A stretch of 64,000 nt of DNA from Pseudomonadota bacterium (lineage in GTDB: Bacteria; Pseudomonadota; Gammaproteobacteria; Burkholderiales; Burkholderiaceae_F): positions 1 through 64,000 of the forward strand of contig JAKOQB010000055.1 in NCBI GenBank assembly GCA_029778535.1. Reading direction: 5' to 3'. Under the pieces are notes generated by a model, which did no database searches, was not told where the DNA came from, and saw only the letters and a program-made list of their open reading frames with translations. Positions 26,767 to 33,824 of the stretch are shown one piece after another (position 1 is the first letter of the stretch; every line of letters begins with the position of its first letter). Made by a program: the position numbers and the translations under genes.

Positions 26767-27888
26767 ATGAGCCAGCAGCTTCTGCTCATCGGCGGCGGCC
26801 ACGCGCACCTCGCGGTGCTGGAGGCGTTCGCGCGCAAGCCGCTGCGCGACGCCGACATCACGCTGGTGTCGCGCTTCGACAGCTCGTTCTACTCGGGCAT
26901 GCTGCCCGGCTGGGTCGCGGGGCACTACCGGCTCGACCAGTGCACGATCCCGCTGCCGCCGCTGGCCGAGCGCGCGCGCGCCACCTTCTTTCGCGACCGC
27001 GTGATCGCGGTCGACCTGGTCGAGCGCGTCGCGTACACGCAGTCCGGCGCGCCGCTGCCGTTCGACGTACTGTCGATCAATACCGGACCCGAGATCGACC
27101 GCGACGCGATCCGCGGCCTCGGCGAACACGCGCTGTCGTTGCGGCCGATCGAGAAGTTCGTCGAGGCCTGGCAACGGCTCGAGGCTCGCTTCAGCGGCGC
27201 GCCGCGTGCGGGCACGCTGACGGTGGTCGGCGGCGGCGCGGCCGGAGTCGAGATCGCAATGGCGATCGCGCATCGCGCCGTGACGTCGGCGCTGCGCCTG
27301 AAGGTGCAGCTGATCACCGGCAGGCGCGGCTTGCTGCCGGCGCTTAAGGCCGGCGTGCGCAAGCGCGTCGCGCCGCTGCTGCCGAAGATCGGCGTGCGGG
27401 TGATCGAGGACGAGGTCGTCGCGATCGGCGCCGACCGCGTGCAGCTTGCACGCGCAGGCGAGCTGCCGACCGACGTGACGGTGGCCGCGATCGGCGCGGC
27501 GGCCGCGCGCTGGCCGCGCGACTGCGGCCTCAGATGCGACGCGCGCGGGTTCATCGCGGTGAATTCGGCGCTGCAGTCGCTGTCGCATCCGTTCGTGTTC
27601 GCCGCCGGCGACTGCGCGTCGATGCCCGACCATCCGCGCGCGAAGAGCGGCGTGTACGCGCTGCACGCCGGTCCGATGCTGGCGGCCAACCTGCGGCGTG
27701 CGCTGGCCGGGCGCTCGCTGCGCCGTCACATTCCGCAGCCGGTCGCGCTGTATCTGTTGTCGGCCGGCGCCAGGAACGCGATCGGCATCTGGGGCCCGCT
27801 CACCTTCGAGGGCGAACGCGTGTGGCGCTGGAAGGACCGCATCGATCGCGCGCACATCGCGCGCTTCAATCCGGACGCGCCGCGCTGA
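26767..27888 (+). CDS. NDH-2-like FAD-dependent oxidoreductase
   Basis: A 373-aa flavoprotein of the type II NADH dehydrogenase fold, close to the subgroup also fused to the N-terminus of SelD in some bacteria. ATG 26767 gives MSQQLLLIGGGHAHLAVLEA (FAD loop GGGHAH). FYSGMLPGWVAGHY, the NAD loop VVGGGAAGVEIAMAIA and HPFVFAAGDCASM are all typical. An in-frame earlier ATG at 26725 adds a basic stretch and is less likely. It lies 139 bases after the TIGR04282 gene, so it may have its own promoter. The electron acceptor is unknown. Confidence 0.88.
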   Translation: MSQQLLLIGGGHAHLAVLEAFARKPLRDADITLVSRFDSSFYSGMLPGWVAGHYRLDQCTIPLPPLAERARATFFRDRVIAVDLVERVAYTQSGAPLPFDVLSINTGPEIDRDAIRGLGEHALSLRPIEKFVEAWQRLEARFSGAPRAGTLTVVGGGAAGVEIAMAIAHRAVTSALRLKVQLITGRRGLLPALKAGVRKRVAPLLPKIGVRVIEDEVVAIGADRVQLARAGELPTDVTVAAIGAAAARWPRDCGLRCDARGFIAVNSALQSLSHPFVFAAGDCASMPDHPRAKSGVYALHAGPMLAANLRRALAGRSLRRHIPQPVALYLLSAGARNAIGIWGPLTFEGERVWRWKDRIDRAHIARFNPDAPR

Positions 27889-27901
27889 CCGAGGCCGACC
27901 G

Positions 27902-28384
27902 ATGAAACTGCTGCTGCTCCTGCTGATCGTCGTGCCGGTGCTGGTGCTGATCGCGGGCCAGCTCGGGTTGCTGAAGGGACATGCGCCGGAGAATCTCGGC
28001 GTTCGCGACGGCCGTCTGATGCCGCCCTCGCGCACGCCCAACAGCGTCAGCAGCCAGGCCGGGCTGCACGACGCGCAGCGCTACGCGGTCGATTACGCGC
28101 GCATCGACCCGCTGCGCTTCAACGGCGACAGCGCGGCGGCGCTGCAGCGGCTGCTGCGCATCGTCGCCGACGTGCCGGGCGCGCAGGTGATCGAGGCGAA
28201 GCCCGACTACCTGTACGTGCAGTTCACCACCCGCTGGCTGAAGTTCGTCGATGATGCAGAGTTCTGGCTGGCCCCGGCCGAGGGCGTGATTCACGTGCGC
28301 TCGGCATCGCGCATCGGCCGCAAGGACTTCGGCGCCAACCGCGCCCGCATCGAGGCGGTCCGCGCGCGCTTTGCCGCCGGTTGA
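27902..28384 (+). CDS. DUF1499 domain protein, membrane-anchored
   Basis: A 160-aa protein: N-terminal hydrophobic anchor MKLLLLLLIVVPVLVLIAGQ, then the DUF1499 domain with GRLMPPSRTPNSVSSQAG, ALQRLLRIVADVPGAQVIEA and YLYVQFTTRWLKFVDDAEF, ending in HVRSASRIGRKDFGANRARI. ATG 27902 is 13 bases after the oxidoreductase. It is the last plus-strand gene of the 18-28 kb run; the convergent pirin gene ends 39 bases away. No activity is established for the family. Confidence 0.9.
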   Translation: MKLLLLLLIVVPVLVLIAGQLGLLKGHAPENLGVRDGRLMPPSRTPNSVSSQAGLHDAQRYAVDYARIDPLRFNGDSAAALQRLLRIVADVPGAQVIEAKPDYLYVQFTTRWLKFVDDAEFWLAPAEGVIHVRSASRIGRKDFGANRARIEAVRARFAAG

Positions 28385-28423
28385 TGCGGCATTGCGCGCC
28401 CCCGCCGCCCGGCGAAGAGCCGC

Positions 28424-29293
28424 TCACGCGCGCCGGATCGCGCCGAAGCGGCCCGACTGATAGTCGTTGATCGCCTCGATGATCTGCTGCTGCGTGTTCA
28501 TCACGAACGGGCCGTAGCGCGCGACCGGTTCGCGCAGCGGCACGCCGGCGATCACCAGCGCGCGCGTCGCCGGCGCGGCGGCGCGCAGCAAGAGCGAATC
28601 GGCATTGGTCAGCAACGCCATGTCGCCGTCGCGCGCGGCGCGCGCGCGCGCGCCGATCGTCACCGCGCCGCCGTACACGTAGGCGAACGCGTTCTGCTCC
28701 GCCGGCACGTCGAGCGTGACTTCCGCGCCGTCGTCGAGCAGCACATCGAGATAGGTGATCGGCGTGCGCGTCTCCGCGCGCGCCTGCACGCCGAGCGCTC
28801 GACCGGCGATCACCTTCACGCGCGCGCGGCCGGAGGCAGCGGCCCACGTCGGCATCTCGGCCGCACGCACGTCCTGGTAGCGCGGCGCGATGCGCTTGTC
28901 GCGCGCGGGCAGGTTGACCCAAAGCTGGAAGCCGTGCACGCGCCCGCCCTTCTGCTTGATCCAGTCGGCCGGCAATTCCGAGTGGATCACGCCGTCGCCC
29001 GCGGTCATCCATTGCACGTCGCCCGCCGCGATCGTCGCGCGGTTGCCGGCGCTGTCCTCGTGCACGAACTCGCCGTCGAGCATGTAGGTGACGGTTTCGA
29101 AACCGCGGTGCGGATGATCGGGCGCGCCGACCGCCTCGCCGGGGCCGTACTCGGCCGGCCCCATTTCGTCGAGCAGCAGGAACGGGTCGAGGTGATCGAG
29201 CCCCGCGGTCGGAAACGGCCGCCGCACGATGAAGCCGCCGCCTTCGCGCTGGCGGACCGAGTGGACGATGCGATTGACCTCACGCGTGGCCAT
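28424..29293 (-). CDS. pirin family protein
   Basis: Bicupin of the pirin family (289 aa). Iron-ligand residues lie in the first cupin: GAPDHPHRGFETVTYMLDGE (the HPH and E/H pattern) and AGDVQWMTAGDGVIHSE. The second half keeps PITYLDVLLDDGAEVTL and the C-terminal FVMNTQQQIIEAINDYQSGR block. Some relatives have quercetinase activity and others act as cofactors of transcription; the choice cannot be made here. ATG 29293 is 54 bases downstream of the DUF72 stop on the same strand. Confidence 0.94.
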   Translation of the reverse strand: MATREVNRIVHSVRQREGGGFIVRRPFPTAGLDHLDPFLLLDEMGPAEYGPGEAVGAPDHPHRGFETVTYMLDGEFVHEDSAGNRATIAAGDVQWMTAGDGVIHSELPADWIKQKGGRVHGFQLWVNLPARDKRIAPRYQDVRAAEMPTWAAASGRARVKVIAGRALGVQARAETRTPITYLDVLLDDGAEVTLDVPAEQNAFAYVYGGAVTIGARARAARDGDMALLTNADSLLLRAAAPATRALVIAGVPLREPVARYGPFVMNTQQQIIEAINDYQSGRFGAIRRA

Positions 29294-29347
29294 GGCATTC
29301 CTTCGGCGTCTGAGCGTCCAGCGTACATGAGGCCGAGCGAGCGCAAC

Positions 29348-30076
29348 TCAACCCGCGCAGCGGCGCGCCAGAGCGAGCGCGTCGCGATGCGCGGCTCCGG
29401 CATCGGTGTTGTCGAAGAACACGTACACATCGCGGCCCTGCGCGCGCCATGCGCCGATGCGTTGCGCCCAGCGCGCCAGCGTGCTCGGCGCATACGCGGA
29501 CACGTACGTGACGGCGTGGCCGTGCAGCCGCACGTAGACGAAGCGCGCGGTCACCGCGTCCCAGCGCGGCCAGTCGGCCGCGTCCGACTGCACCGCGGCG
29601 ATGTCGTGCGTGCGCAGGCACGCAGCGATCTCGTCATCGAACCACGAGCGGTCGCGGAACTCGATCGCGTGCCGCACGGACGGCCATGCCGCAAGCCTTT
29701 GCGCGAATTCGCGCAGCCGCGGCAGGTCGCGCCCGAGCGAGTGCGGCAGTTGCCACAGCACGGCCGCGAGCTTGTGCGCGAGCGGCGCCGCGCGCTCGCG
29801 TTCGCGCGCGATCGCCGCGTCATCGACACGCAGCCGCTCGACGTGGGTGATCCAGCGGTGCGCCTTCAGGCAGAACCGGAACGACTCCGGGGTCTGCTCG
29901 TACCACCCTGCCAGCACCGACGGACGCAGCGCGTGATAGAAGGAGGCGTTGACCTCGACCGCATTGAACCGCGTCGCGTAGTGGGCGAGCCACGCGCGGC
30001 GCGGTACGTCGCGGTAGAAGTCGGCGCGCCAGAAGTCGTAGCTCCAGCCGCTGGTGCCGACATAAGCTTGGGTCAT
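29348..30076 (-). CDS. DUF72 family protein (first of two)
   Basis: TIM-barrel DUF72 protein (242 aa, normal length). It begins MTQAYVGTSGWSYDFWRADF, then YATRFNAVEVNASFYHALRP, FRFCLKAHRWITH, AIEFRDRSWFDDE and FVYVRLHGHAVTYVSAY, with DVYVFFDNTD at the end; these are family blocks. ATG 30076 overlaps the stop of the preceding hypothetical gene (ATGA). The function of the family is unknown. A second, distant DUF72 paralogue lies at 39599-40654. Confidence 0.92.
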   Translation of the reverse strand: MTQAYVGTSGWSYDFWRADFYRDVPRRAWLAHYATRFNAVEVNASFYHALRPSVLAGWYEQTPESFRFCLKAHRWITHVERLRVDDAAIARERERAAPLAHKLAAVLWQLPHSLGRDLPRLREFAQRLAAWPSVRHAIEFRDRSWFDDEIAACLRTHDIAAVQSDAADWPRWDAVTARFVYVRLHGHAVTYVSAYAPSTLARWAQRIGAWRAQGRDVYVFFDNTDAGAAHRDALALARRCAG

Positions 30077-30588
30077 TTCAACGCGGCGATGCGTGCCACG
30101 TCGAGCACCCCCGCCGCGCCCCAGCCGCGCGTACCGGCCGGCACCTCGGGACGGAATGACTCGTACAGGTGGAAGGCCTCATGCGCGAGTTCTTCGGCGT
30201 CGCGCGTGCGCGCCAGCTCGCGCATCGCCTTCAGCGCGGCCTCGAAGCCCGCGCCGAACTTGGCGTGCAGATAGCGCTCCACGCTCGCCGGATCGATCGG
30301 CTTGCCCTTGCTGACCGCGCGCAGCCCGTCGGGCGTACGCACCACCGGCACCGCGCGCTGCAGCAGGTCGACGTGCATTTCCTCCCCATGCGCGAGTGCC
30401 TTGCGCTGCTCCTTCAGCTCCTTCGGCCGCGGATGGAAGATCCCGAGCGCCTTGCCCTTCGCGTACGCGTTCAGTCCCGCCACCGTGCGGCCGAGCGTGA
30501 CCGCCTCGTCCCAGTCGAAGCCTAGCCGCTCGGCGACGACCGCCGCCCACAGCGTCAGCACCGGTGCGCGGTTGATCGTGATCTTCAT
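30073..30588 (-). CDS. conserved hypothetical protein (171 aa)
   Basis: ATG 30588 gives MKITINRAPVLTLWAAVVAE, followed by RLGFDWDEAVTLGRTVAGLN, GIFHPRPKEL and a long helical section to DAEELAHEAFHLYESFRPEV. It is rich in Ala, Arg and Glu and has no signal or membrane segment. I do not recognise a named family, although it looks like a conserved soluble protein. It overlaps DUF72 by four bases, so the two are translated together. Confidence 0.7.
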   Translation of the reverse strand: MKITINRAPVLTLWAAVVAERLGFDWDEAVTLGRTVAGLNAYAKGKALGIFHPRPKELKEQRKALAHGEEMHVDLLQRAVPVVRTPDGLRAVSKGKPIDPASVERYLHAKFGAGFEAALKAMRELARTRDAEELAHEAFHLYESFRPEVPAGTRGWGAAGVLDVARIAALK

Positions 30589-30633
30589 CGCGATGTTCCA
30601 GTACGCTTGTTCACTCCGGATTCCGAGCGACCG

Positions 30634-30999
30634 ATGGCCCGCAGCGCGAAATCTACGGCCGCGCTCGCCTTCGCGCCACTGACGCCCGAACGCTGGCCTG
30701 ACATCGAGCAACTGTTCGGTACCAACGGCGCGTGCGGCGGCTGCTGGTGCATGTGGTGGAAGCGCACGCGCGACGAGTTCGATCGCAGCAAGGGTGCCGC
30801 GAACAAGCGCGCGTTGCGGCGCATCGTCGAGTCCGGCGCCGAACCGGGACTGCTTGCCTGCCGCAGCGGTGCGCCGATCGGCTGGTGCGCGGTCGAGCCG
30901 CGCGAGCGCTACGCGGTGCTGGCGCGCTCGCCGGCGCTGGCGCCGGTCGATGGCACCCTGCGTACGGCGGTGCGACCCGCGCAGCCTACTGGCCGTTGA
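30634..30999 (+). pseudogene. GNAT acetyltransferase, C-terminal half lost
   Basis: ATG 30634 opens an N-terminal half of a GNAT protein: FAPLTPERWPDIEQLFGTNG, ACGGCWCMWWKRTRDEFDRS, PGLLACRSGAPIGWCAVEPR and ERYAVLARSPALAPVDGT. In relatives this block is followed by a V-x-C-F-F-V strand and the acetyl-CoA loop; here the frame ends within 15 unrelated residues and runs into the 3' end of the phasin gene. About half the protein is missing, so it is probably a deletion remnant. Family memory supports the comparison; no alignment was run. Confidence 0.75.
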
Positions 31000-31534
31000 C
31001 GCGACGCGCGTTCGTCGCCGCGGCCGGCGCGGCGACGACCATCACGCCGTCGGCGATCCCGCGCAACTGCTCGTGCATCCGCAGCATCGCGTCGAAGTAG
31101 GCCGCGTGGCTGGCGCGCAGCGCGCTGAACGCCGCGCGCAACGCGGCCGCGTGCTCGGTGTCGAGCGCGAGGCGGTCGAGCCCGTCGTCGAGCGCCTGCC
31201 ACACCTGGTCAGCATCGCGCTGCACGTGATCGCGGCACAGCCGCAGCACGCGGCTGGCGGTGATCGCGCAGACCTCGTAGGTGCGGCGCGCGAAGCGCAG
31301 CGACTCGGCGCCCGATTCGATCTCGCCCGCCAGCGGCATGCAGGTGCGCGCAAGCAGATGGTGCGCGGCCTCGAAATTGAGCTGCGCGGCGCGCTGCACG
31401 CCTTCGAGCATCGCGGAGGCGAGCCCGCGCGTCAGTTGCGCCAGCAGCTCGTAGCGCTCCGCCGTGCGCGATGCGACGCCGAAATCGACCACGCGCGACT
31501 CGGCGTTCGGAACGACCTCGATCAGTGCGGTCAT
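30986..31534 (-). CDS. phasin family protein
   Basis: Granule-associated phasin-like protein (182 aa), almost entirely helical. It begins MTALIEVVPNAESRVVDFGV; QLTRGLASAMLEGVQRAAQLN and FEAAHHLLARTCMPLAGEIES suit the family's amphipathic helices, and the tail VMVVAAPAAATNARRVNGQ is Ala-rich. Phasins coat PHB granules. It overlaps the acetoacetate decarboxylase stop by four bases, so it is the third gene of a bdhA-adc-phasin operon. It could also be a generic helical protein, but the operon favours phasin. Confidence 0.78.
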   Translation of the reverse strand: MTALIEVVPNAESRVVDFGVASRTAERYELLAQLTRGLASAMLEGVQRAAQLNFEAAHHLLARTCMPLAGEIESGAESLRFARRTYEVCAITASRVLRLCRDHVQRDADQVWQALDDGLDRLALDTEHAAALRAAFSALRASHAAYFDAMLRMHEQLRGIADGVMVVAAPAAATNARRVNGQ

Positions 31535-32277
31535 TGCACGCCTCCTGCGACGGCCAACATCGGAACATGCTTCGCCGCTTCGACGGCGGATGTCGACTCC
31601 GCAGCGGCCAGGCGCTGCGCGGACTGCAGCCGGAAATCGACCACGCAGTGCAGCCCGCCGTGCAGCGCGTGTACGGGCAGCGCCGCGAGCGTCGAGGTCG
31701 TCGGCCACAGCAGGTCGAGCGACGCCGGCCCCGTCCACGCGCACTGCACGCGGATGTTGCCCCACGGCTGCGCGACGAGGCGCGTGCGCATCGCCGGCAG
31801 GCCGCCGTCGGACAGCGCGGACACGCGCAGCGGGCGCAACCGGCGCAGCGTATCGGCCGGCGACAGCGCAGCGAAACGACGGCGCTGCTCGAGCAGATCG
31901 GCGCGGCGGTAGTTCATCGCCGCGATGGCGACCGGGCGGCCGTGCAGTTCCAAGATGCCGGTCAGCGTGTCGTGCACGACCAGCAGCCGCACGCGGCCGT
32001 GCGGCCCATCGGTGGCGTCGCCGGCCGCGTACGCGCGGTACAGCACGCGCTCGGTGCCGAACAGCGCGGGAATCAGCAGGTTGAACTCGGTGCGGCTGCC
32101 TCCGGCCGGATCGGGCGCGGCGGCGAACTCCACGAGCGCCGTGTTCGATCCGTCCGGCGCCAGCGACCACGGCAGCAGTGCGCGCAGCGCCACGGGGTCG
32201 GTGTCGAAGCCGACGATCAGCGTCTCGCGATCGCTGACGTGCGCCGGGGCTTCCTGATGCAGTTCGGCCAGGTTCAT
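31531..32277 (-). CDS. acetoacetate decarboxylase family protein
   Basis: A 248-aa protein of the ADC fold. ATG 32277 gives MNLAELHQEAPAHVSDRETL. Blocks: VALRALLPWSLAPDGSNTAL, TEFNLLIPALFGTERVLYRA, HGRVRLLVVHDTLTGILELH. A Lys equivalent to the Schiff-base Lys of true ADC is not evident in the usual place, so it may be an ADC-like cyclase or non-decarboxylating relative. Sitting between 3-hydroxybutyrate dehydrogenase and phasin, it fits acetoacetate handling. Confidence 0.75.
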   Translation of the reverse strand: MNLAELHQEAPAHVSDRETLIVGFDTDPVALRALLPWSLAPDGSNTALVEFAAAPDPAGGSRTEFNLLIPALFGTERVLYRAYAAGDATDGPHGRVRLLVVHDTLTGILELHGRPVAIAAMNYRRADLLEQRRRFAALSPADTLRRLRPLRVSALSDGGLPAMRTRLVAQPWGNIRVQCAWTGPASLDLLWPTTSTLAALPVHALHGGLHCVVDFRLQSAQRLAAAESTSAVEAAKHVPMLAVAGGVQ

Positions 32278-32339
32278 GCGGTCTCCTCGATGTGGCGCCG
32301 ATCGCCGTTTGGCGTCCGCACTCGTGGTTCGATCAAGCC

Positions 32340-33128
32340 TCAGTGCGCGGTCCAGCCGCCCTCGACCGGCAGGATCGCGCCGGTAATCGATGCGGCATCG
32401 TCGGTCGTCAGATACACCGCCAGCGACGCCACCTGCTCGACCGTGACGAACTTCTTGGTCGGCTGCGCGGCCAGCAAGACGTTCTTCACCACTTCTTCCT
32501 CGCTGATGCCGCGCGCCCGGGCGGTGTCCGGGATCTGCTTCTGCACCAGCGGCGTCAGCACGTAACCGGGGCAGATCGCGTTCACCGTGATGTTCTGCTC
32601 GGCGACTTCGAGCGCGACGGTCTTGGTGAAACCCGCGATGCCGTGCTTGGCCGCCACGTACGCCGACTTGAACGGCGAAGCGACCAGCGCGTGCGCGGAG
32701 GCGATATTGATGACGCGGCCGAAGCCGCGCTTCTTCATCGCCGGCAGAGCGGCGCGCGTGGTGTGGAACGCGGCGCTCAGGTTGATCGCGATGATCGCGT
32801 CCCACTTGGACACCGGAAAGTCGTCGACCGGCGCCACGTGCTGGATGCCGGCGTTGTTGACCAGGATGTCGACGCCGCCGAAGCGCTCGACGGCGCGCTT
32901 CATCATCGCCTCGATCGCGGCAGCCGAGCTCATGTCCGCGCCGTCGTAGGCGACCTGCACGCCGTGCTTCGATTCGAGACCGGCGCGCAGCGTCTCGATC
33001 TGCGCCGCGTCACCGAAGCCGTTGAGGACGATGTTCCCGCCCTGCCGCGCAAAGGCTTCGGCGATGCCGAGACCGATGCCGCTGGTAGAGCCGGTGATGA
33101 GCGCGGTCCTGCCGCGTTGCGATTGCAT
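32340..33128 (-). CDS. bdhA: 3-hydroxybutyrate dehydrogenase
   Basis: Short-chain dehydrogenase (262 aa) that interconverts 3-hydroxybutyrate and acetoacetate with NAD. Rossmann motif GSTSGIG at 13-19, NNAG at 91-94, and catalytic S144, Y157 and K161 (YVAAK). The substrate-lid segment PLVQKQIPDTARARGISEEE is typical for bacterial 3-hydroxybutyrate dehydrogenases and separates it from generic SDRs. It is the first gene of the operon with adc and phasin; the 62-base gap to adc holds no terminator. Confidence 0.94.
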   Translation of the reverse strand: MQSQRGRTALITGSTSGIGLGIAEAFARQGGNIVLNGFGDAAQIETLRAGLESKHGVQVAYDGADMSSAAAIEAMMKRAVERFGGVDILVNNAGIQHVAPVDDFPVSKWDAIIAINLSAAFHTTRAALPAMKKRGFGRVINIASAHALVASPFKSAYVAAKHGIAGFTKTVALEVAEQNITVNAICPGYVLTPLVQKQIPDTARARGISEEEVVKNVLLAAQPTKKFVTVEQVASLAVYLTTDDAASITGAILPVEGGWTAH

Positions 33129-33222
33129 GAGTGTGCTCCTTCGTGGATCGATCCGGCTTAGTCCGACCCGCCGCGACGAACTTACAGGCGGGCCGTGACG
33201 ACGCGATGACGCGACGCTGGCG

Positions 33223-33675
33223 TCACTTGTCGCGCAGCTTCGGCCAGTTCTCGTCGGCCTTGCGGATGTAGCCGGGAATGTCGGCGAGCCATTGCCGCTG
33301 CACGGCGTGGCTGTAATTCAGGTACAGCTTGCCGTCGACGATGCGCCACGCGGTCGGATCGATCGGCGCCTTGTAGCCGCTCGCCGCGCCATAGGCGCAG
33401 TAGCCGCCGTATTGCGGCAGGTACTTCTGCGGATCGGCGCGGAAGGTCTTGAGATTCGCGGCCGACGCAAAGCGGTAGGTCGCGCCGTCATGCCGCGCCG
33501 CGAACTGCGGCAGCCCACGCTGCGGCGCGCCGCTGGCGAAATAAGCGACCACATCGTAGCCGCCGACCGCCACTTTCTCGCGGTCGACGTTGTTCGAGGC
33601 GGCGACAGCGTCCGCACCGGACACGGCCATCAGCATCACCGCCAGGCCGCGCGCGATCCCATTCGGATTCAGCAT
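33223..33675 (-). CDS. YHS domain-containing exported protein
   Basis: A 150-aa protein with a signal-like N-terminus (MLNPNGIARGLAVMLMAVSG) and a YHS domain: VAVGGYDVVAYFASGAPQRG, ATYRFASAANLKTFRADPQK, YLPQYGGYCAYGAASGYKAP and LYLNYSHAVQRQWLADIPGY. The ribosome site GGGAGAA precedes ATG 33675. YHS proteins are linked to metal handling or oxidoreductase partners, but no function is proven. It is divergent from glnS, with about 150 bases between. Confidence 0.9.
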   Translation of the reverse strand: MLNPNGIARGLAVMLMAVSGADAVAASNNVDREKVAVGGYDVVAYFASGAPQRGLPQFAARHDGATYRFASAANLKTFRADPQKYLPQYGGYCAYGAASGYKAPIDPTAWRIVDGKLYLNYSHAVQRQWLADIPGYIRKADENWPKLRDK

Positions 33676-33790
33676 TGGGTTCTCCCGTCAGCGGCGCTGC
33701 TGAGGGCGCAGCGCAACCGGGGTTTGTCGAACGCCGCCGCGGTGTTCTTACCGTGCAACCGCATCCGTGTGGCGTCGCAGCACGGCTGGC

Positions 33791-33796
33791 TACAAT
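33791..33796 (+). promoter_or_regulatory. possible glnS -10 element
   Basis: TACAAT is a one-mismatch match to the sigma-70 -10 consensus, 28 bases upstream of the glnS ATG. The -35 position 17-18 bases upstream (around TGTGGC) is weak. It is offered as the best promoter candidate in the YHS/glnS divergent gap. Confidence 0.4.
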
Positions 33797-33824
33797 CGCG
33801 GCACACAAGAGGGATACCGTCATC

